Numbered from the stretch's first letter, positions 36,462-43,863 are shown. The stretch is 64,000 nt of DNA from Salidesulfovibrio onnuriiensis (GCF_008001235.1 NZ_CP040751.1:3822745-3886744), one strand, 5' to 3'. A program made the numbers and translations. Notes: a model not told the origin generated them from the letters alone.

Positions 36462-36953
36462 TTAGAACGGCTGACCGTTGTTGATCAGCACATGGGAAGA
36501 ACATTTCTGGCCGGAAACGCCAACGATGCGACTTCCCGCGATCAGGGCCTTGCGCAAGTCCTCATCAGCCGAGGTCCACTCGATGACCGCATAGCCATTC
36601 ACGCTTTTGCCGTCCGTGAAAAAACTGAACAGACGGCTAGAATGGGCCGGAATCTTGAAGGTGTTGCCGGTGGAAAGTTGGGTGAAGCCCCCGATGGAGT
36701 TGCCGATCCACACGGAACCGTTTGAGGAAACGTCATCCCCGTTCTGGTCGTAGACCTTCACACGGCAGGTCACTTCGGTGCCCGTGATGTTGGAGATATC
36801 CATATTGGTTTTTAAAAACTGGCTGTCATTGGCGTAGCGGCTTATGACCGAGGGCACCAGGGCGCTGCCCTTGGCGTTGAAGCAGTCCACTGTGGCGGAG
36901 GCGCTGGCGCACAACATTACAACCATCGCCAATGCGAGCATCAATTTCTTCAT
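36462..36953 (-). CDS. Paralogue 5 of the tandem secreted-protein array
   Basis: 163 residues behind AAGGAG. Signal peptide ends SASATVD; the mature start DCFNAKGSALVPSV matches paralogues 3 and 6. The VTCRVKVYDQNGDDVSSN segment is close to that of paralogue 3. The C-terminal half has GYAVIEWTSADEDLRKALIAG and ends NNGQPF. The GC content is higher than in paralogues 3, 4 and 6. Confidence 0.9.
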   Translation of the reverse strand: MKKLMLALAMVVMLCASASATVDCFNAKGSALVPSVISRYANDSQFLKTNMDISNITGTEVTCRVKVYDQNGDDVSSNGSVWIGNSIGGFTQLSTGNTFKIPAHSSRLFSFFTDGKSVNGYAVIEWTSADEDLRKALIAGSRIVGVSGQKCSSHVLINNGQPF

Positions 36954-36984
36954 CTTCTTTTCTCCTTCTCTGTATTGATTTCGG

Positions 36985-37004
36985 GAGGGAACCGAAGCCC
37001 CCTC
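36985..37004 (-). repeat. Intercistronic TTCG hairpin after paralogue 4
   Basis: Same 20 bases as the hairpin at 35299-35318, eight pairs with a TTCG loop, 16 bp past the stop. Confidence 0.65.
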
Positions 37005-37020
37005 TGTAACAGCGTGGAAG

Positions 37021-37515
37021 CTAGAACGGCTGGCCGTTGTTGACTGGGGTCGTGCTCATGAAGCCTCTGTTGGCTTCTGTTTTATACATTCTGAATGTGG
37101 AGATAAGGGCTTTACGCAAGTTATTATCTTCAGACGTCCAATCAATAATTGCGTGCCCCATGATGGCGTGATTCGTAGCGATGAAATGAACCATGCGGGT
37201 TGCTCCAGCAGGCAGTTCAAATGTCCCTGTTCCTGTAGCAATTGTCTTAAATTTTTTGCCGGACGACCCTGTACTTACACTACAGAAGTTAGTGACATCC
37301 ATTCCGTCTTGGTCAAAGACCCTTACTCTGCATGTCACAGCAGAGCTGGAAATATTCGTTACCCAAAAACTATTGAAATCCCTCCACTGGTTATCCGCGT
37401 AATAAGATACAATGCCGGTAACTACAGCACTCCCTTTGGCGTTGAAGCACTCCTGCGCGGCTGCAACAGAACTCAGCATCACGACCATGGCCAGTGCGAG
37501 CATCAATTTCTTCAT
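37021..37515 (-). CDS. Paralogue 4 of the tandem secreted-protein array
   Basis: 164 residues. Signal peptide ends SVAAAQE, then CFNAKGSAVVTGI. The middle carries VTCRVRVFDQDGMDVTNFC with both conserved Cys, and GTGTFELPAGATRMVHF. It ends LRKALISTFRMYKTE and NNGQPF. The GTGTF-LPAGATR form groups it with paralogues 1 and 9. Confidence 0.9.
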   Translation of the reverse strand: MKKLMLALAMVVMLSSVAAAQECFNAKGSAVVTGIVSYYADNQWRDFNSFWVTNISSSAVTCRVRVFDQDGMDVTNFCSVSTGSSGKKFKTIATGTGTFELPAGATRMVHFIATNHAIMGHAIIDWTSEDNNLRKALISTFRMYKTEANRGFMSTTPVNNGQPF

Positions 37516-37544
37516 TCTCTATTCTCCTTTTCAGCATGAATAAG

Positions 37545-37566
37545 AGAGGGAGCCGAATCTCCCTCT
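37545..37566 (-). repeat. Intercistronic hairpin after paralogue 3
   Basis: Perfect 8-bp stem AGAGGGAG / CTCCCTCT with a six-base loop, 18 bp past the stop. Confidence 0.65.
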
Positions 37567-37583
37567 ACACAACACGAATCGAG

Positions 37584-38081
37584 TTAGAACGGCTGGCCGT
37601 TGTTGAGTTGTGAACCCCATGTAAACTTCTCGCTACGGGAACGGAAGAACGTGTACATACCGGCTATAAGCGCCTTTCGCTGCTTCTCGCTATCAGAAGT
37701 CCATTCGATGACCGCATAACCCGAAAACCTAGTCGTATTACTGTTTTGGATCTTATATATTCGGGTAGAATTAGCCGGAATCTCGAAAGTTCCACTAGTA
37801 GACACATTAATCAGATTGGCACTGTTTCCAGCAACATAGACATTACCATTGGAAGAAATATCATCACCGTTTTGGTCATAAACGGTCACACGACAGGTCA
37901 CTGCAGTGCTTGTAATATTGGAAAGAGTAAAAGATGTATTTTGGTAGTAATCGCTTTCAAAGCTCAAACCGTGGACATCCGCTACAAGCAGACTTCCCTT
38001 GGCATTGAAGCAGTCCACAGTGGCAAACGCGCTGCCGCACAGCATCAGGACCAAAGCAAACGCAAACATCAATTTCTTCAT
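37584..38081 (-). CDS. Paralogue 3 of the tandem secreted-protein array
   Basis: 165 residues. Signal peptide ends SAFATVD. Mature start DCFNAKGSLLVADV, then a TLSNITSTAVTCRV segment and YDQNGDDISSNGNVYV. TFEIPANSTRIYK stands in the TR motif. It has GYAVIEWTSDSEKQRKALIAG and ends NNGQPF. It is clearly lower in GC than the secretion genes. Confidence 0.9.
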   Translation of the reverse strand: MKKLMFAFALVLMLCGSAFATVDCFNAKGSLLVADVHGLSFESDYYQNTSFTLSNITSTAVTCRVTVYDQNGDDISSNGNVYVAGNSANLINVSTSGTFEIPANSTRIYKIQNSNTTRFSGYAVIEWTSDSEKQRKALIAGMYTFFRSRSEKFTWGSQLNNGQPF

Positions 38082-38106
38082 TTTTTTCTCCTTTTCAGCA
38101 TGAATA

Positions 38107-38132
38107 CGAGAGGGAGCCGAATCTCCCTCTCG
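38107..38132 (-). repeat. Intercistronic hairpin after paralogue 2
   Basis: Perfect 10-bp stem CGAGAGGGAG / CTCCCTCTCG with a six-base loop, 14 bp past the stop. It is the longest perfect stem of the series. Confidence 0.7.
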
Positions 38133-38146
38133 GAATCAAGTGCGAG

Positions 38147-38653
38147 CTAGAATGCCTGCCCACTGTTCAGGAATTGCTGACCATAGGAATGGTCGCCAGT
38201 ATTGTATGCGGAAAAGAAACGCAGTGATCCCATCAATGCCTTACGCTGCAATTTATCGCTGGACGCCCACTCTATAACTGCATGACCGATAACATTTGCG
38301 TTAGTTATATTGTAACCAAAATTGACAACACGAGTACCATGAGCCGCCAAATCGAAAGTTCCGGTCCCTTGCGCAACCAATGACCAGCTATTCTTATTTG
38401 ATGACCCTTCGTATACGTTGCAATATTTGCTAACATCATTTCCGTTACGGTCATATACCGTAACCTTAACTTGCACAGCATTTCCAGACACGTTAGTAAG
38501 CAAAAACTTAGTAATAGTTCTGTTGGTATTGCTCACATAGTTAGCCGACACGCCAGGGACTACAAGACTTCCCTGCGGTGTAAACGTTTCCTGAGCAGCC
38601 GCTATTGAACTCAGCAGCAGGACCATTACCAGTGTAAGCATCAATTTCTTCAT
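38147..38653 (-). CDS. Paralogue 2 of the tandem secreted-protein array
   Basis: 168 residues. Signal peptide ends SIAAAQE, followed by TFTPQGSLVVPGV. It lacks the first conserved Cys (VQVKVTVYDRNGNDVSKYC) but keeps the second. It has GTGTFDLAAHGTRVVNFG, then GHAVIEWASSDKLQRKALMGS. The end is SGQAF rather than NGQPF, as in the divergent paralogue 9. Confidence 0.9.
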   Translation of the reverse strand: MKKLMLTLVMVLLLSSIAAAQETFTPQGSLVVPGVSANYVSNTNRTITKFLLTNVSGNAVQVKVTVYDRNGNDVSKYCNVYEGSSNKNSWSLVAQGTGTFDLAAHGTRVVNFGYNITNANVIGHAVIEWASSDKLQRKALMGSLRFFSAYNTGDHSYGQQFLNSGQAF

Positions 38654-38718
38654 CTTCTTTTCTCCTTTTCAGCATGAATACGAGAGAAAGCCGAAGCCCC
38701 CCTATAGTTCGAGTGTGA

Positions 38719-39213
38719 CTAGAACGGCTGGCCGCCATTGACATTTGCCATGAATCCATAAGACTTATCGCCGTAGGATATTGTTTTCTGCAAAGTAGCC
38801 ATCAACGCCTTCTTCAGCCTGCTGTCTGCGGATGTCCACTCAATCACGGCATGTCCGTAAATCATGCCATTGAGGGAACTCGGAGCAGCCACAATCCGGG
38901 TCGCGCCCGCAGGCAAGGTAAAAGTGCCTGTTCCGGTAGAAACCGATGTCGCCCCATTACCAGAGGCTGATCCCGTGCTAACTTTGCAGATGGAACTTCT
39001 ATCGTTACCGTCATGATCAAAGAGCGTCACCTTTACAGTCACTTCACTACCACTGATATTAGTCACAAACAGATTGAACACATCGGTCCAGGTTCCTTTG
39101 CGGCACTGTATTCCGGTGACAACAGCACTTCCATGCGACACAAAAACTTCCTCAGCGACCGCGCTGCCGCACAGCAGCAGGACCAAAACAAAAGCAAACA
39201 TCAATTTCTTCAT
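38719..39213 (-). CDS. Paralogue 1 of the tandem secreted-protein array (riboswitch-proximal)
   Basis: 164 residues from ATG 39213 (GGAG 8 bases away; an ATG at 39219 is too close to it). Signal peptide ends SAVAEEV. Mature features: SHGSAVVTGI, TNISGSEVTVKVTLFDHDGNDRSSIC, GTGTFTLPAGATRIV, GHAVIEWTSADSRLKKALMAT and the end NGGQPF. It is the first gene behind the c-di-GMP riboswitch leader, which has a 10-bp hairpin just before its ribosome site. The weak hairpin after it (about 38685) is the poorest of the series. Confidence 0.9.
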   Translation of the reverse strand: MKKLMFAFVLVLLLCGSAVAEEVFVSHGSAVVTGIQCRKGTWTDVFNLFVTNISGSEVTVKVTLFDHDGNDRSSICKVSTGSASGNGATSVSTGTGTFTLPAGATRIVAAPSSLNGMIYGHAVIEWTSADSRLKKALMATLQKTISYGDKSYGFMANVNGGQPF

Positions 39214-39239
39214 TTTCATTTCTCCTTTGAAGTGTAGGG

Positions 39240-39265
39240 GGGACGAGGGGCCCGACCCTCATCCC
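39240..39265 (-). promoter_or_regulatory. Leader hairpin before paralogue 1
   Basis: Ten-bp stem with one G-T pair and a six-base loop (arms 39240-39249 and 39256-39265), just before the ribosome site of paralogue 1. It has the same GAGGG/CCCTC core as the intercistronic hairpins and no T-run. Confidence 0.55.
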
Positions 39266-39390
39266 GGATTCGAAGACGGCAATGCTCCGGCAGCTGCCGA
39301 CAAAACACCCCGCAAAGGGAATGCTTCAGACAGCAGACACCATTGAGCACAACATCCAAATGCCAAAACGCGAAAAGGAGAAGAGAGAAC

Positions 39391-39412
39391 GAGCACTCCA
39401 CCATGTGTGCTC
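39391..39412 (-). terminator. Possible expression-platform terminator of the riboswitch
   Basis: On the minus strand GAGCAC and GTGCTC form a 6-bp stem with a 10-base loop, followed by a pyrimidine-rich tail with CTTTT. The 5' arm overlaps the 3' end of the aptamer, so aptamer and hairpin could exclude each other, which would fit a switch. Confidence 0.4.
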
Positions 39413-39480
39413 GGCAACCCGGCTATCTGCGTGAGACCCGTGGCTTTCCGTCTCCGCCTCGCGACGGATTTGGCAATTGG
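39409..39480 (-). ncRNA. c-di-GMP-I (GEMM-I) riboswitch aptamer
   Basis: The minus strand shows the hallmark order of this class: TTGCCAAA, a 6-bp helix (TCCGTC / GGCGGA) closed by the GNRA loop GCGA, GACGGAAAGCC (consensus GACGCAAAGCC), then ACGGGTCT, a second helix, and AGCCGGGTTGCCGA at the 3' side. These match the G and C bases that contact the ligand and the tetraloop-receptor helix. It lies about 195 bp upstream of paralogue 1 on the same strand and so should control the array in response to cyclic di-GMP. On or off behaviour cannot be fixed from the sequence alone. Confidence 0.87.
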
Positions 39481-39773
39481 ATATACTTGCTGGTCAAAAG
39501 CATGATTCTCTAACTATCCCCGAACCAATATCAGCCAGAGAATCAAAAACTTTGATACAATATCTATCCACCCGCATTATCACATGCAACTATTTTTTGC
39601 ACAACGAACATGGGGTAAAATTATTACATAATGATTATTAACAAAGCAGAAAACGGCAAAAGGCAAAACTGCATGAAAACGCCAGCCGAGGACGACCCCG
39701 GCGGGATCAAGGCTTCGGCAGACGCACCGGCTGATCCGGTTTCATGCGCGCCGCCCCGGACAAGGAAGGAAAC
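39481..39773. other. Non-coding region between the riboswitch and the tRNA terminator
   Basis: About 290 bp, AT-rich in its left part, with no supported gene. It should hold the promoter of the array transcript (minus strand). An 80-codon frame at 39631-39873 runs into the terminator and tRNA-Asp and is not a gene. Confidence 0.6.
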
Positions 39774-39802
39774 AAAAAAAGCCCCACACTTGCGTGTGGG
39801 GC
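39774..39802 (-). terminator. Terminator of the tRNA-Val/tRNA-Asp transcript
   Basis: Perfect 9-bp stem GCCCCACAC / GTGTGGGGC with a 4-base loop; the minus strand continues with seven T. Confidence 0.92.
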
Positions 39803-39815
39803 TTTCGACTTTTAG

Positions 39816-39892
<77 letters not shown>

Positions 39893-39899
39893 GCGTTTA

Positions 39900-39975
39900 T
39901 GGTGGGCGGTACAGGGCTCGAACCTGTGACCCTCGGCTTGTAAGGCCGATGCTCTCCCAGCTGAGCTAACCGCCC
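39900..39975 (-). tRNA. tRNA-Val (TAC)
   Basis: 76 bases including CCA. Acceptor GGGCGGT, D-arm GCTC-AGCTGGGA-GAGC, anticodon loop CTTACAA (anticodon TAC), T-loop TTCGAGC. It lies seven bases upstream of tRNA-Asp in the same transcript. Confidence 0.97.
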
Positions 39976-40104
39976 GAAGTGAAGGCAGCTTATAACGGCA
40001 TCCACCCCACCTGTCAACGGCACTTTTCAGGAAAACCGCACTTTATCATTCCCCGGGCCCGCGCCGTAGCGCTCCGGATTCGCATCAACATCGCCATCAC
40101 CTTA

Positions 40105-40123
40105 TTATAGATAATATCTATAA
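40105..40123. promoter_or_regulatory. Palindrome upstream of the ECF operon
   Basis: Perfect 8-bp inverted repeat TTATAGAT-AAT-ATCTATAA, 108 bp before the S-component start, in otherwise gene-free DNA after the tRNAs. Candidate operator for an unidentified regulator. Confidence 0.4.
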
Positions 40124-40230
40124 ACAATAACGCGAGCCATGTCTTCTTTCGATTATGCACAGCTATTCATTTCAAGTATTTAAATCAACTATTCCTATAC
40201 CAATCATAGTTGCTTCGAGAGGAGGGTCCC

Positions 40231-40812
40231 ATGTTTTCCGTCAAGAAGAATTTCACGTCCACCACCTGGGCGCTCATTCCGCTGGCCATCTGCATCAACA
40301 TCGTGGTCGGCCAGATCGTTTCGCTGCTCAAGCTGCCCGTGTACCTGGACACCATCGGCTCCATCCTGGTGGGCGCCCTGTGCGGCCCCTGGGCGGGCGC
40401 GCTGACCGGCGCGCTCTCCAACGTGGTCTGGGGCATGTTCGCCCCCGGCGCCCTGCCGTTCGTTCCGGTGGCCGCCTGGATCGGCTTCGTGGCCGGGGTC
40501 TGCGCGCACTACGGCCTGTTCCGGACCTGGTGGAAGGTCTGCATCGCCGGGGCCATCATCGCCGTGACCACCCCGTTCGTGGCCACCCCCATCGTGGTCT
40601 ACGTATACGGCGGGGTCGAGGGCAGCGGCGCTTCCCTGATCACCGGCGTGCTCATCAAGTCCGGCATGAAGGTCACCTCGGCCGCCTTCTACAAGAACCT
40701 CATGGTGGAGCCCCTGGACAAGATCCCCAGCGCGCTGGTGGCCTATGTCCTGGCCCGGAGCATCCCCAGGCGCATCGCCTCCCGCATGCCCGGCACGGCA
40801 AAAATCGCCTAA
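40231..40812 (+). CDS. ECF transporter substrate-binding (S) component, CD3073-like
   Basis: 193 residues from ATG 40231 behind GAGGAGGG. Five or six membrane helices with the ECF S-component layout; the N-terminus holds Ala/Gly-rich helix contacts (PVYLDTIGSILVGALCGPWAG) for docking on the T component. Size and the TudS-like gene at the end of the operon recall the Clostridioides CD3073/CD3072 pair. The substrate is unknown and may be a thiolated compound, given the desulfidase. First gene of a five-gene operon. Confidence 0.85.
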   Translation: MFSVKKNFTSTTWALIPLAICINIVVGQIVSLLKLPVYLDTIGSILVGALCGPWAGALTGALSNVVWGMFAPGALPFVPVAAWIGFVAGVCAHYGLFRTWWKVCIAGAIIAVTTPFVATPIVVYVYGGVEGSGASLITGVLIKSGMKVTSAAFYKNLMVEPLDKIPSALVAYVLARSIPRRIASRMPGTAKIA

Positions 40813-40857
40813 TCGCATTCCCGGGCGGGTCATGACGGCCCGCCCTTTTCCCGACCC

Positions 40858-41640
40858 ATGACGCATTCGGCATTTCACGGCGGGCGGGAAGGCTTCCTGC
40901 ACCGCCTCAATCCCCTGACCAAGCTCACGGCCGCCGGCACTCTGGCCGCCGCGGCCTTTCTGCTGCCCGAGGCCTGGTGGAACTTCCCGCTCTGGTTCCT
41001 GGCGCTCCTGCCCCTGGCCGTCGCCGGGCGGCTGGCGCGCCCCTTCCTGAAAACCGTGGCCGCCATGTACCTGCCCTTTGCGGGCTTCCTGTTCCTCATC
41101 CACGGCCTGTTCCATCCGGCATCGGAGGACGAGCTCTTCCGGCTGTGGATCTTCTCGGTGCAGTCCGGGCCGCTCCTGTACGCCGCCGGGGTGGCCGGGC
41201 GCGTGCTGGTCATGCTCTCGGCCTTCACGCTCCTGTTCCTGTCCACCCATCCGGGCCGGCTCATGCAGGACCTGCAGCGCCGGGGCCTGCACTGGGCGCT
41301 TGCCTATGTGGTCACAGCCACCCTCCAGTTCCTGCCGCTCGTGCGCGAACGGGCCCGGACCATTCTCCAGGCCCAGCAGGCGCGCGGCCTGGACACGGGC
41401 GGCTCGCTCGGAAACCGTATCCGGGCGCTGCTGCCGCTTCTCGGCCCGCTTTTCCACGGTGTGCTCATGGAGGTGGAGGACCGGGCCCTGGCCCTGGAGA
41501 CCCGGGGAGTCATGCGCTCCGGCCCGCGCCAGTTTCTGACCCGCATCGAGGATCCGGCCCCGGAAAAGGCCGCGCGCTGGTTCTGCCTGGCGTGCCTGCT
41601 GCTGCTCATTCTCTGGCGCGGGGGGCGGGCATGGCTCTGA
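40858..41640 (+). CDS. ecfT: ECF transporter transmembrane (T) component
   Basis: 260 residues, about five membrane helices. The two coupling motifs that contact the ATPases are seen as QQARGLD and ALETRGVM, about 35 residues apart. It begins 45 bp after the S gene; no strong ribosome site, so translation may depend on the upstream gene. It scaffolds the S component and the two ATPases in the inner membrane. Confidence 0.92.
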   Translation: MTHSAFHGGREGFLHRLNPLTKLTAAGTLAAAAFLLPEAWWNFPLWFLALLPLAVAGRLARPFLKTVAAMYLPFAGFLFLIHGLFHPASEDELFRLWIFSVQSGPLLYAAGVAGRVLVMLSAFTLLFLSTHPGRLMQDLQRRGLHWALAYVVTATLQFLPLVRERARTILQAQQARGLDTGGSLGNRIRALLPLLGPLFHGVLMEVEDRALALETRGVMRSGPRQFLTRIEDPAPEKAARWFCLACLLLLILWRGGRAWL

Positions 41641-42491
41641 TGGAACTGCGAAATATCTCCTGCCGCTACCCCGGCGAAGAAACCCCGGCCCTGGAAGACA
41701 TCTCCCTGCGGCTGGAGTCCGGCGAAATCCTGCTGGTGCTGGGGGCCTCGGCCTCGGGCAAATCCTCGTTCTGCCGCCTGGTCTGCGGGCTCATGCACCA
41801 TTTCTACCGCGCCCATGTGGACGGCGAGCTAAGCCTGTGCGGGCTGGACCCGTCCCGAGCAAGCCTGGACGGCTGCGTGCGGCGCGCGGGAATGGTCTTT
41901 CAACGCCCGGAAAACCAGCTCACGGGCACCCGGTTCACCGTGGCCGAGGAAGTGGCCGTGGGCCCGGAAAACCTCGGGCTGGACCGCCCCGCCATCCAAA
42001 GGCGCGTGGACCAGGCCCTGGACATGGTGGGCATCCCCCACCTGGCGGGACGCAACCCCATGTCCCTGTCCGGCGGCGAGCGCCAGCGCACGGCCCTGGC
42101 CACGGTGCTGGCCATGGAGCCGCAACTGGTGGTCCTCGACGAACCCGCCTCGCAGCTGGACCCGCAGGGCGAGCATCAGGTCCTCACTATCGTGCGAAAA
42201 CTCGCGGACAGGGGATGCGGCATTGTCATGACCGCGTCCGACGCAGGACACGCCGCGAACCTGGCCGACAGAATCCTGGTGCTCCGGGAAGGAAGGCCCG
42301 CCCTGTTCGGCGCGCCCGCCCAGGTGCTGGCCTCAAAACAGCTGGCGGAAACCGGCGTCCCGGCCCCGGTCTGGATGGACCTCGCCCGCCGGGCCATGCG
42401 GGAAGGCCTCTGGCCCCGCGAAAAGGCCTTTCCCCTGAGCATGGACGAGGCGGCCCAAGGCTTCCGGGAGGTGCTGCGCCATGCGGATTGA
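41631..42491 (+). CDS. ecfA1: ECF transporter ATPase A1
   Basis: 286 residues; starts at 41631 or, coupled to the ecfT stop as TGATG, at 41640. Walker A GASASGKSS, Q-loop FQRPENQL, signature LSGGERQRT and Walker B LVVLDEPAS are all intact. It forms a heterodimer with the next gene product and drives uptake. Confidence 0.93.
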   Translation: MALMELRNISCRYPGEETPALEDISLRLESGEILLVLGASASGKSSFCRLVCGLMHHFYRAHVDGELSLCGLDPSRASLDGCVRRAGMVFQRPENQLTGTRFTVAEEVAVGPENLGLDRPAIQRRVDQALDMVGIPHLAGRNPMSLSGGERQRTALATVLAMEPQLVVLDEPASQLDPQGEHQVLTIVRKLADRGCGIVMTASDAGHAANLADRILVLREGRPALFGAPAQVLASKQLAETGVPAPVWMDLARRAMREGLWPREKAFPLSMDEAAQGFREVLRHAD

Positions 42492-43305
42492 AGTGAGCGA
42501 CCTGCGCTACGGCTACTCGCGGGACCGCCAGATCCTGAACGGGGTGAGTTTCTCGGCCGGTCCGGGCGAACGCATCGCCCTGGTGGGCCGCAACGGCGCG
42601 GGCAAGACCACCCTGGCCAAGCTCTGCTGCGGCCTGCTGCAACCGGACGGCGGCGCTGTCTCACTGGACGGCGAAGCCGTGCACGCCCTGCCCGTGGCCC
42701 AACGGGCGCAGCGCATCGGCTACGCCTTCCAGGACCCGGACACCCAGCTCTTCGCCCGCAGCGTGGCGGAGGAAACGGCCTACGGCCCCCGCAATATCGG
42801 CCTGGAGCCCCCGGCCGTGGAACGGGCCGTGGAGCAAGCCCTGGAACTGACCGGCATGAAGCCGCACCGGGACGCCCATCCTCACGAGCTGCCCCTGGCC
42901 CTGCGCCGCATGACGGCCCTGGCCGCCACCCTGTCCCTGGGCTGCGGCTGCCTTGTCTTCGACGAGCCCACCGCCGGGCTGGACGGGCCGCGCCTGGAAA
43001 TCCTGGGGAACATCCTGAACCACCTGCGCGAGCAGGAAACAACCAGCATCACCATCTGCCACGACATGGATTTCTGCGCCCGGTTCATGGACCGCGTGCT
43101 GGTGCTGCACCAGGGCCGACTGGAAGAGGACCTCCCGGCCAGGGATTTCTTTGCCGACCAGGGACGGCTGGAACGCATGGGCCTGGCCCTGCCCGCCATC
43201 ACCAAGCTGGCCCGTGACGCGGGGCTGCCCGGAACCGTGCTCCATGCCGAGGAATTTCTGAGCGCCCTTCGCCGCAACGCCAACAGACAAGGATACAAAT
43301 CATGA
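42481..43305 (+). CDS. ecfA2: ECF transporter ATPase A2 with degenerate signature
   Basis: 274 residues, overlapping ecfA1 by 11 bp. Walker A GRNGAGKTT, Q-loop QDPDTQLF, Walker B CLVFDEPTAGLD and the switch His in ICHDMD are intact. The ABC signature, normally LSGGQ, reads ELPLALRR. The A1-A2 dimer would then have one complete and one degenerate ATP site, as in other asymmetric ABC dimers. Confidence 0.92.
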   Translation: MRIEVSDLRYGYSRDRQILNGVSFSAGPGERIALVGRNGAGKTTLAKLCCGLLQPDGGAVSLDGEAVHALPVAQRAQRIGYAFQDPDTQLFARSVAEETAYGPRNIGLEPPAVERAVEQALELTGMKPHRDAHPHELPLALRRMTALAATLSLGCGCLVFDEPTAGLDGPRLEILGNILNHLREQETTSITICHDMDFCARFMDRVLVLHQGRLEEDLPARDFFADQGRLERMGLALPAITKLARDAGLPGTVLHAEEFLSALRRNANRQGYKS

Positions 43306-43808
43306 ACCGGAGCCGAACCATCTGCGTGGCGGCCAGCTGCCTGCTCAACGCCAATGCCAAGATAACGCCCTATGCCGCCTGCCCGGGTGTGAACACCGAG
43401 GTGATCATGCCCTGGATCGAACAGGGCGCGGGACTGCTCCAGCTGCCCTGCCCGGAAACCACCTACCTGGGCATGCTGCGCTGGGGCATGACCCGCGAGC
43501 AGTACGACACCCAGGGCTACCGCGACCATTGCCGGGCGATCCTGCGCGCCCCGCTGATGGAACTGCGGGCCTATGCCGAGGCCGGGTATGCGATTGCTGC
43601 GGTGCTGGGGGTCAACGGCAGCCCCAGCTGCGGGGTGGAGACCACCTGCGAGGGCTACTGCGGAGGCGAGGTGAGCGAGGACGCGGCCCGGGAGCAACGG
43701 AAGAACCTGCGCATGGTTCCGGGACGGGGGGTGTTCATGGAAGTGCTGGCCGACATGCTCCGGGAGCATGGCCTGGACGTGCCGCTCACCGGCATGGACG
43801 ACGCATGA
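43302..43808 (+). CDS. TudS-related putative desulfidase (CD3072-like, DUF523 relative)
   Basis: 168 residues, ATGA overlap with ecfA2. The Cys set of TudS-type proteins is visible: AASCLLNANAK, LQLPCPETTYLG and NGSPSCGVETTCEGYC. TudS enzymes bind a [4Fe-4S] cluster through three Cys and remove sulfur from thiouracil. This protein is likely cytoplasmic and acts on what the transporter brings in; the substrate is not known. Confidence 0.87.
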   Translation: MNRSRTICVAASCLLNANAKITPYAACPGVNTEVIMPWIEQGAGLLQLPCPETTYLGMLRWGMTREQYDTQGYRDHCRAILRAPLMELRAYAEAGYAIAAVLGVNGSPSCGVETTCEGYCGGEVSEDAAREQRKNLRMVPGRGVFMEVLADMLREHGLDVPLTGMDDA

Positions 43809-43820
43809 TATTTGGACGCG

Positions 43821-43850
43821 AAAAGGCCCGCCGAAGCGGGCCTTTGTTTT
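43821..43850. terminator. Bidirectional terminator between the ECF operon and the thiaminase gene
   Basis: Stem GGCCCGC / GCGGGCC with a CGAA loop, TTTGTTTT on the plus side and CTTTTC on the minus side. It serves two converging genes. Confidence 0.88.
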
Positions 43851-43863
43851 GCGGTCGTCGCCC

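Noticed and set aside
42481..43305. ecfA2 as a pseudogene because of the missing signature
   Set aside because: All other ATPase motifs and the coupled overlaps are intact, so a functional asymmetric subunit is more likely.
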